A stretch of 37,490 nt of DNA from an uncultured Agathobaculum sp. (lineage in GTDB: Bacteria > Bacillota > Clostridia > Oscillospirales > Butyricicoccaceae): contig NZ_CALWUN010000020.1 in the NCBI RefSeq assembly GCF_944384735.1, positions 1 to 37,490 of the forward strand, read 5' to 3'. The first letter of the stretch is position 1; every line of letters begins with the position of its first letter. Positions 32,477 through 37,490 of the stretch are shown piece after piece. A model generated the notes under the pieces. It worked only from the letters and a program-made list of their open reading frames with translations. It was not told the origin of the DNA and ran no database searches. The translations under genes and the position numbers were made by a program.

Positions 32477-32845
32477 TTACCGGACGTGCTTTCGCCCGGC
32501 AAGCAATTCTTTAGCGCCGATGCACAGTAAAAACAGGCCGAATGCGCGCCGCAGCCAGCCGGTATCCATGTGTGCGGCCAGCAGCGCGGCCAGCACGGAA
32601 GCGGGCAGGCCGGCCAGCACGCACCAGCGCACCGCGCGCCCCTCGATCAGGCCGCGTTTGGCGTGGCCCATCAGCGCGGCCGGGGCGCATGCGAGAAAGT
32701 ATGCCAGATTGACCCCGGCGGCCTGATACTGACCGAAGCCCGCGCACAGCGTCAGATAGAGCATCAGCAGCGAGCCGCCGCCCACCCCGCAGCCGGACAG
32801 CACGCCGGTCAGCAGACCGACTGCGGCGGCGATGCCCGCGCTCAC
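32477..32845 (-). CDS. TauE/SafE (TSUP) family half-transporter, second half
   Basis: A 122-residue membrane protein with about four spans, starting GVGGGSLL-type: GIAAAVGLLTGVLSGCGVGGGSLLML. It ends in AHMDTGWLRRAFGLFLLCIGAKEL. The family normally has about 250 residues in two repeats; here each repeat is a separate gene. GTG 32845 overlaps the previous stop as GTGA, so translation is coupled. The longer open frame up to 33103 is rejected because it reads the upstream gene out of frame and lacks membrane character. The transported anion (sulfite, sulfonate or other) is unknown. Confidence 0.8.
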   Translation of the reverse strand: MSAGIAAAVGLLTGVLSGCGVGGGSLLMLYLTLCAGFGQYQAAGVNLAYFLACAPAALMGHAKRGLIEGRAVRWCVLAGLPASVLAALLAAHMDTGWLRRAFGLFLLCIGAKELLAGRKHVR

Positions 32846-33201
32846 AGCAGCAGCACGGCGCGTACACCGCCGTACAGCAGCAGCAGGCCGAATGCACGCC
32901 GCAGCCAGACCGTATCGACCCGGCCGAGCGCGCGTCCTGCAATCCAGCCGCCTACGGCACCGCCCGCGAGATACGGCCATGCCGCAGCCAGATCCAGCCC
33001 GCCCCGCATCCAATAGATGAGGGCGGACAGCGCGCTGAGCGGAAAAATCACCGCGACCGAGGTGGCGAACGCGCGCCGTTCCTCCACATGGCACCAGCCG
33101 CACAGCAGCGGCACGAGGAACAACCCGCCGCCTGCGCCGAAAAAGCCGTTGGCCGCGCCCGCCAGCGCGCCGGTCACGGCGAATTTGAGTTTATCGTCCA
33201 T
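32842..33201 (-). CDS. TauE/SafE (TSUP) family half-transporter, first half
   Basis: A 119-residue membrane protein with about four spans: LKFAVTGALAGAANGFFGAG, then GGGLFLVPLL, FATSVAVIFPLSALSALIYW and VWLRRAFGLLLLYGGVRAVL. The glycine-rich GAGGG motif marks a TSUP repeat. It shares its WLRRAFGLxLL ending with the downstream half-gene, confirming the internal duplication. A GGAGGG site precedes the ATG. It should pair with the second half to build a whole transporter. Confidence 0.82.
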   Translation of the reverse strand: MDDKLKFAVTGALAGAANGFFGAGGGLFLVPLLCGWCHVEERRAFATSVAVIFPLSALSALIYWMRGGLDLAAAWPYLAGGAVGGWIAGRALGRVDTVWLRRAFGLLLLYGGVRAVLLL

Positions 33202-33259
33202 GGAAACAGCCCTCCGGGGATAGCTTGCGCCCGGCGGGCGCGCTTTATGCGCGCGCCCC

Positions 33260-33289
33260 TTGTCAGGCGGGGCACGGCTGCGGTATAAT
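33260..33289 (+). promoter_or_regulatory. Promoter of the lectin-kinase gene
   Basis: TTGTCA (33260-33265), an 18-bp spacer and a perfect TATAAT (33284-33289). Just upstream, 33236-33258 forms a GGGCGCGC/GCGCGCCC hairpin between the divergent genes. Confidence 0.7.
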
Positions 33290-33337
33290 AGGCGCAGACC
33301 GGCCGCAATGCGCCGGAAGGGAAAGGGGGCGCAACCG

Positions 33338-34741
33338 GTGCAAAGTCTGGAAGAACGTCTGCGGGGCTATGCGCCGCTGTGGGGACATTGGCATCCGGAA
33401 CAGCGCATTTACCGCAGCGGCAGCTGCTGCGTCTACACCCTGTCCGGCGGGCAGGAGGCACAGGGCTTTGCCTGCGTGGTCAAAGTGGTCACCATCCTCG
33501 GGCAGGGTGAGCAGGCGGAGCGCCAGCTCGCGGATGCGCGGCAGGAGGTCGCCGCGCTCGAGCGGCTGCGCGGCTGCGCGCAGGTGGTGACCGTTTACGA
33601 CGACGCATGCTTTGCTATCCGGGAGCAGGGCGAGACGGTCGGCTGGGATGTGCTGCTGCGCATGGAACGTCTGGACTGCGTGGCCGAGCTGCTGCACGAG
33701 GAACAGGCGTTGCCGCCGTCCGCGGTGCAGACGTTAGCGGCCGATATCGCTGCGGCGCTGGCCGCCGCGCACCGCGCCGGGCTGATCCACCGGGATGTCA
33801 AGCCGGCCAACCTGTACCGCACGCCCGAGGGGCGCTTTCAGCTGGGCGACTTTGGCGTTGCCCGGCGCTGCCGCGCCGGTATGCTGCAAACCATGACCGG
33901 TACCACGGCTTATATGGCGCCCGAGGTCGCGCGGGGCGAGGGGTACGACGCCCGTGCCGACCTGTACTCGCTGGGTGTTGTGCTTTACCAATTGCTCAAC
34001 CGCGGACAGCTGCCGCTGATGGAGGAGGACACCCCCTTTGCCGCGCGCGAGGAGGCAGTGCGCCGCCGTTGGCAGGGCGCCAAGCTGCCGCCGCCCCCGG
34101 AGGGCAGCCGGCGGCTGAAACGGATCGTGCTGCGCTGCTGCCAGCCGCAGCCGCAACGCCGTTACGCGTCGGCGGATGAACTGCTGCGCGCGCTCCAAGG
34201 CCAACCGCCGCGCGGCTGGAAGGCTGTGGCCGCAGCCGGCTGGGTCTGTGCGGCGCTGGCCGCCGTGCTGCTGGGCGTGCCCCGGCTGTCCGCTCCGTCG
34301 GTTGCGACCGAACTGGCCTCCGTCGCCCCGGCGCAGGGGCCGCGGTATGCGGTCGTGCAGGCTACGATGACATGGGATGAGGCGCGCGTTTATTGTGAGG
34401 CGCGCGGCGGCCATCTGGCGACCGTCACCAGTCAGCAGCAGATGGACACGATCACCGCGCTGCTCGAGCAGAATGGGCTGGAAACGGTCTGGCTGGGTGC
34501 GAACAACTATACCAGCAGCGGCGGCTTCCAATGGGTTACGGGCGAACCGTTCGAGTTTGCGGCGTGGGGCATCGGCGAGCCTAATAACGAGGGCGGACAG
34601 GAGCACTATCTGATGATGTATCACAAGGAAGGGCAGGGCTGGGTTTGGAACGACTCGGTTTCCAACGGCACGACGGTGTTTGACGCGGCGCACTGCGGCT
34701 TTGTCTGCCAGTGGGATGACGGCGATGGATCGGGCGGCTGA
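33338..34741 (+). CDS. Membrane Ser/Thr protein kinase with extracellular C-type lectin domain
   Basis: A 467-residue receptor-like kinase. Kinase domain about 1-290: Lys49 (ACVVKVV), Glu70, catalytic HRDVKPAN (Asp153, Asn158), DFG at 171-173, and AYMAPEVA (APE 194-196). The glycine loop (RSGSCCVY) is degenerate, but all catalytic residues are present. A membrane span at about 295-315 leads to an extracellular C-type lectin-like domain (about 333-462) with WDEARVYCEARGGHLATV, WLGANN, the Ca2+/sugar motif EPN (414-416) and WND (437-439). Three cysteines (353, 453, 457) remain. GTG 33338 is chosen because AAGGGGG lies 8 bp upstream; an ATG at 33308 lacks a site. The next gene overlaps its end. 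Confidence 0.88.
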   Translation: MQSLEERLRGYAPLWGHWHPEQRIYRSGSCCVYTLSGGQEAQGFACVVKVVTILGQGEQAERQLADARQEVAALERLRGCAQVVTVYDDACFAIREQGETVGWDVLLRMERLDCVAELLHEEQALPPSAVQTLAADIAAALAAAHRAGLIHRDVKPANLYRTPEGRFQLGDFGVARRCRAGMLQTMTGTTAYMAPEVARGEGYDARADLYSLGVVLYQLLNRGQLPLMEEDTPFAAREEAVRRRWQGAKLPPPPEGSRRLKRIVLRCCQPQPQRRYASADELLRALQGQPPRGWKAVAAAGWVCAALAAVLLGVPRLSAPSVATELASVAPAQGPRYAVVQATMTWDEARVYCEARGGHLATVTSQQQMDTITALLEQNGLETVWLGANNYTSSGGFQWVTGEPFEFAAWGIGEPNNEGGQEHYLMMYHKEGQGWVWNDSVSNGTTVFDAAHCGFVCQWDDGDGSGG

Positions 34742-35786
34742 GGTCTCGCGGTGCGAGGCGGTTGCGGATGTGCTCGCACTGCTGCAGGACGGCGACGGCT
34801 GGGCCGAGCCGTGGCAGGCGTTCTTTTCGGGGCTGCTGGATGCGTCCGGGCTGGGGTATGCCCGGTTTGCCGCCCGCTGTGGGCTGAGCAAAAATACGGT
34901 CAAGCGCTGGCGGCTGCAAGGCGGCGCGCCCAAAAGCCGCGATACCTATATCAAGGTTGGGTTCGGCGCAGCCATGCCGCCGCAGGCGGTCAGCGATATG
35001 CTGTCGCGGTATGGCGGCTACTGCGGGCTGAACCCGCGCGACCCGTTTGACGCCTGCTGTGTGTTCTGCTTGCAGCGGCGGGCGCAGGGGGATGTGCGGT
35101 ACGACTATGCTGCCGCAGAGGCGCTTTACCGCCGCCTGCTGGCCGGACAGGGCACGGGCGGTCCCTCCAACCTGACCACCACCCGGCTGATGGCGCGGCT
35201 GTCGGCGGTGGAGACGGAGCAGGGGCTGGGTGTGTTTTTGCAGGCGTTCGGCGCAGAACTGACCGGACGCAAGCAAAAGCTGGAGCGGTATCTGGACGAA
35301 TACCTGACCGTGCACCGGTTGGAGGCCGCGCGTGACGGCGGCGGCAGTGTGCACAGCCTTGGGCTGCCGCCGTGGGCGGAAAAGCAGCTGTCCTTACTGC
35401 GCTGCCACGGCATCGTGCCGCGCCGCCGCAGCCTGACCGCGCTCGGCCTGCACCTGAATATGACGCTGGAGGAATTGGACGTGCTGCTGCATTATGCCGG
35501 TATGGAGCCGCTGCGGGCGCGCGACCGGTTGGAATGTGTGCTGATCTATGCCTTGCAGCAGCTGGCGCTCACCCATCCTGAGCTGGCACTGGGCAACGCG
35601 ACAGCGCTGCTCGCGGTAACGCGCGATGCCAGGACGCGGCAGCGCTGTACCGAGCTGGCACGCGAATACTGGCAGGCGGGCTACCGCAGTGAGGACGGCG
35701 ACGTGGAAAGCGTCGCCGGGTATGTGCGGCATGTGATTGAACAGATGGAACTGGACGAAGCGGACGAGCTGCTCGGCCTGCTCTGA
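34725..35786 (+). CDS. HTH-like protein paired with the lectin-kinase
   Basis: A 353-residue soluble protein without a family I can name. Residues about 43-66 form a helix-turn-helix-like unit (YARFAARCGLSKNTVKRWRL). A second similar unit lies near residues 230-265 (LHLNMTLEELDVLLHYAGME, then PLRARDRLECVLIYAL), reminiscent of XRE-type repeats in Clostridial regulators. The C-terminus is acidic and helical. ATG 34725 overlaps the kinase gene by 17 bp, so the two are translationally coupled; ATG 34716 is also possible. The overlap suggests it is the kinase substrate or output factor (inference). A strong hairpin closes the unit. Confidence 0.7.
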   Translation: MDRAAEVSRCEAVADVLALLQDGDGWAEPWQAFFSGLLDASGLGYARFAARCGLSKNTVKRWRLQGGAPKSRDTYIKVGFGAAMPPQAVSDMLSRYGGYCGLNPRDPFDACCVFCLQRRAQGDVRYDYAAAEALYRRLLAGQGTGGPSNLTTTRLMARLSAVETEQGLGVFLQAFGAELTGRKQKLERYLDEYLTVHRLEAARDGGGSVHSLGLPPWAEKQLSLLRCHGIVPRRRSLTALGLHLNMTLEELDVLLHYAGMEPLRARDRLECVLIYALQQLALTHPELALGNATALLAVTRDARTRQRCTELAREYWQAGYRSEDGDVESVAGYVRHVIEQMELDEADELLGLL

Positions 35787-35787
35787 A

Positions 35788-35822
35788 CATACGCGGCCAC
35801 CCATTGAGGGTGGCCGCGTATG
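35788..35822 (+). terminator. Strong hairpin after the kinase-HTH pair
   Basis: A perfect 15-bp stem CATACGCGGCCACCC (35788-35802) with its complement at 35808-35822 and loop ATTGA. It starts 1 bp after the stop codon but lacks a T tract. Confidence 0.7.
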
Positions 35823-35864
35823 CTATGGGCGGGGGCAATTGACGGAAAACTGCATCAAACAGCA

Positions 35865-35873
35865 TGATATACT
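35865..35873 (+). promoter_or_regulatory. Extended -10 promoter of the adenylate-forming enzyme gene
   Basis: TGATATACT, an extended -10 element, follows TTGACG (35839-35844). Their spacing is too long (23 bp) for a normal pair, so the extended -10 probably acts alone. Confidence 0.45.
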
Positions 35874-35937
35874 CCCGATAAGATCAAATACGGGACTGCT
35901 CGGCGCACCGGGCGCCCCCCCAAGGGACGGGAGCATC

Positions 35938-37323
35938 ATGCCTATACAGAAAACACTGATCGAACACCTGCTGTACCCGGCGATGGAGCGCATCAAGGGC
36001 AACCGCACGCGGGCCTATCTGGCTGGGCTGCAGCAAACCCAGCACCTGCCGCCCGACAAGCTGCGCGCGTTGCAAGAGGACAAGCTGCGTATACTGCTGC
36101 GCGCCTGCATTGCGGGCGTGCCCGCCTACCGTGGATTGGGCATCACCGAAGCAGACATCGAACGCGACCCGTGGGCTGCACTGCGTGCCGTGCCCATCCT
36201 GACAAAGGCCGATTTCCAGCACACGTCCGCGCGCTACTGCAATGCACAATATGACCCTGCGCAGCGCATCCCCAATGTCACCGGCGGCTCGACCGGCGAG
36301 CCGGTGCGCTTTTATATGGATCGCTGCACGGTCGAGCATTATGAGGCCGCACGCTGGCGCGGGTTGTCATGGTACGGCATCACGCCGGGCAGCCGCAGCG
36401 TCATGCTGTGGGGCAACCCGATCGAGCTGCGGCAAAACCAGCAGTTTACATCACGCTGCAAAGACCGTTTTCTCAAGAACCGCGCTATCCTGTCCGCCTA
36501 CGACCTGTCTGCAGACAAAACGGCATATTACGTCCGTTTTCTCAACCGCTACCGACCGGAATACCTGTACGGCTACGCGACCGCGCTGGACGCCTTCGCG
36601 CAGCTGCTCCTGCCCATGCGCGACCGGCTGCGCGTGCAGCCCAAGGCGGTGGTATCGACTTCAGAGACGCTCGACGACAGCCAGCGCGCACGATTGCAAA
36701 CGGTGTTCGGCTGCCCGGTGGTGAACGAATACGGCGCGCGCGACGCGGGCATCCTCGCCTATGAATGCCCATGCGGGCGTTTGCACCTGTCCGCTGAAAA
36801 TGTGCTGCTGGAAATCGTCGACCCGATCACCCTGCGGCCGGTCGAGCCCGGACAGAGCGGGCTGGTCGTTACGACCGACCTCAACAACCTGGCCATGCCG
36901 CGCCTGCGCTATCTGCTGGGTGACACGGCCACCCTGTCGATCGAGTCCGCCTGCCCGTGCGGTGTGACGCTGCCCATGCTGCGCAGTCTGGACGGACGGG
37001 AGGACGCACTGTTCCTGCTGCCGGATGGCAGACTGGTACACGGCAACTTCGCCAACCAGCTGGTGCGCAAGTACCCGGCGATCCGGCAGTTCCAGCTGGT
37101 GCAGACCGACCCGCGGCATGCCGAACTGCGCCTGGTGCCGGGGGATGGCTTTGATGCGGCGCAGGCGGAAGCCTTCCGGCAGGATGTGGCGGCGTTTCTG
37201 CCGGGGGTAGCAGTGCGCACGGAGACGGTGTGCCGCATCCAGCCGTCAGGCTCGGGCAAGGTGCGGTGCTCCATCCGGACGTTTGCGCTGGATGCGGAGG
37301 TAGCAAAGGGGCGTACCATATAG
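35938..37323 (+). CDS. CapK/PaaK-type adenylate-forming enzyme
   Basis: A 461-residue member of the phenylacetate-CoA ligase/CapK branch of adenylate-forming enzymes. The AMP/phosphate loop is NVTGGSTGEPVRFYMD; later come VVSTSETLDDSQRARL, VVNEYGARDAGILAYECP (the YG-x-x-[DE] motif) and a C-terminal SGSGKVRCSI containing the expected lysine. ATG 35938 follows GGGACGGGAG. The family activates aryl or other carboxylic acids; several CapK-like members sit in polysaccharide loci. No partner gene is nearby to name a substrate. It is alone between a hairpin and strong promoters. Confidence 0.8.
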   Translation: MPIQKTLIEHLLYPAMERIKGNRTRAYLAGLQQTQHLPPDKLRALQEDKLRILLRACIAGVPAYRGLGITEADIERDPWAALRAVPILTKADFQHTSARYCNAQYDPAQRIPNVTGGSTGEPVRFYMDRCTVEHYEAARWRGLSWYGITPGSRSVMLWGNPIELRQNQQFTSRCKDRFLKNRAILSAYDLSADKTAYYVRFLNRYRPEYLYGYATALDAFAQLLLPMRDRLRVQPKAVVSTSETLDDSQRARLQTVFGCPVVNEYGARDAGILAYECPCGRLHLSAENVLLEIVDPITLRPVEPGQSGLVVTTDLNNLAMPRLRYLLGDTATLSIESACPCGVTLPMLRSLDGREDALFLLPDGRLVHGNFANQLVRKYPAIRQFQLVQTDPRHAELRLVPGDGFDAAQAEAFRQDVAAFLPGVAVRTETVCRIQPSGSGKVRCSIRTFALDAEVAKGRTI

Positions 37324-37381
37324 AATATCTGGGGTGTTTGGCAGGGTTCGGAAGTGCTGAAAAGTTTTTTGCAAAAAGGTG

Positions 37382-37410
37382 TTGACAAAACAGGGGAAGG
37401 GTAGTATACT
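37382..37410 (+). promoter_or_regulatory. Strong promoter, probably P1 of a stable-RNA operon
   Basis: A perfect TTGACA (37382-37387), a 17-bp spacer and TATACT (37405-37410). A GCTGCTTCC/GGGAGCGGC hairpin (37417-37438) follows at the expected transcript start. No start codon with a ribosome site follows, which suits rRNA or tRNA. Confidence 0.7.
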
Positions 37411-37476
37411 AATCAAGCTGCTTCCGAGAGGGAGCGGCGCGGGTCGAAAAAGAATGGAAAGAAACGAAAAAAGTTC

Positions 37477-37482
37477 TTGACA
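37477..37482 (+). promoter_or_regulatory. -35 box of a second tandem promoter (cut by the window end)
   Basis: A perfect TTGACA preceded by an A-rich tract with a GTTC. Its -10 box would lie just beyond the end. Confidence 0.55.
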
Positions 37483-37490
37483 AACCGCTT

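Noticed and set aside
32846-33103. An 86-codon upstream extension of the second TSUP half-gene
   Set aside because: It overlaps the first half-gene out of frame, is Arg/Cys-rich and not membrane-like; the GTGA overlap at 32842-32845 gives the natural start.
35737-35937. N-terminal extension of the CapK/PaaK-type enzyme
   Set aside because: It would start inside the HTH gene and read through its hairpin; ATG 35938 has a good ribosome site and fits the family's start.
1-37490. tRNA genes, transposases and integrases
   Set aside because: I looked for T-arm-like GGTTCGA strings with matching stems, and for transposase or integrase motifs in the translated frames, and found none.

Overview
The window is about 37.5 kb of GC-rich chromosomal DNA with almost no mobile-element signature. 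Gene content and signals point to a GC-rich Firmicute of the class Clostridia, probably in or near Oscillospirales (an inference; no 16S gene is present). The support is: glgB-C-D-A-P order with a GlgD paralogue, a class 1B-type PyrD, an Asp23/Gls24-FakA pair, a Bacillus-type LexA box (CGAAC-N4-GTTCC), SLH repeats on an L,D-transpeptidase, a CarD-family regulator, AGGAGG-type ribosome binding sites and many extended -10 sigma-A promoters. I count 27 protein genes, including one probable 24-residue toxin peptide. I see no tRNA, rRNA, CRISPR array or insertion sequence. The right end carries strong tandem promoters of the type found before rRNA or tRNA operons.

Layout. 1-3.3 kb: the 3' end of pyrD, a phosphatase-acetyltransferase fusion, and an XRE regulator with about eight membrane spans. 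3.4-6.1 kb (minus): a 906-residue secreted L,D-transpeptidase with a SecD-like N-terminal region, three SLH repeats and a beta-repeat region. 6.3-7.6 kb: a zinc-ribbon/TPR membrane protein divergent from it. 7.7-10.3 kb (minus): carD-like gene, GNAT acetyltransferase, purA. 10.5-14.2 kb (plus): cysteine desulfurase, thiI, cinA. 14.5-23.1 kb: the glycogen operon glgBCDAP, covering ADP-glucose formation, chain elongation, branching and phosphorolysis. 23.3-24.2 kb: an EamA transporter. 24.2-27.5 kb (minus): pth, fakA and an asp23-family gene, with a probable type I toxin-antitoxin locus between pth and fakA. 27.7-30.4 kb: lexA and recG. 30.7-33.2 kb (minus): a DUF4349 lipoprotein, rubrerythrin and a split TauE/SafE-type transporter. 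33.3-37.3 kb (plus): a membrane Ser/Thr kinase with an extracellular C-type lectin domain, an overlapping HTH-like partner, and a CapK/PaaK-type adenylating enzyme.

The most interesting signals are these. (1) A compact unannotated locus at 24.95-25.23 kb has two consensus promoters facing each other, a hydrophobic mini-ORF whose ribosome binding site is buried in a hairpin, and inverted repeats downstream: a type I toxin-antitoxin layout. (2) Three intergenic gaps (after thiI, after asp23, after recG) are packed with six or seven consecutive hairpins each. The third is bracketed by near-identical 28-nt palindromes, and it shares one hairpin type with the second. (3) The lectin-kinase and HTH gene pair looks like an envelope carbohydrate sensor. 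(4) A promoter matching the sigma-E/ECF consensus lies before the DUF4349 lipoprotein.
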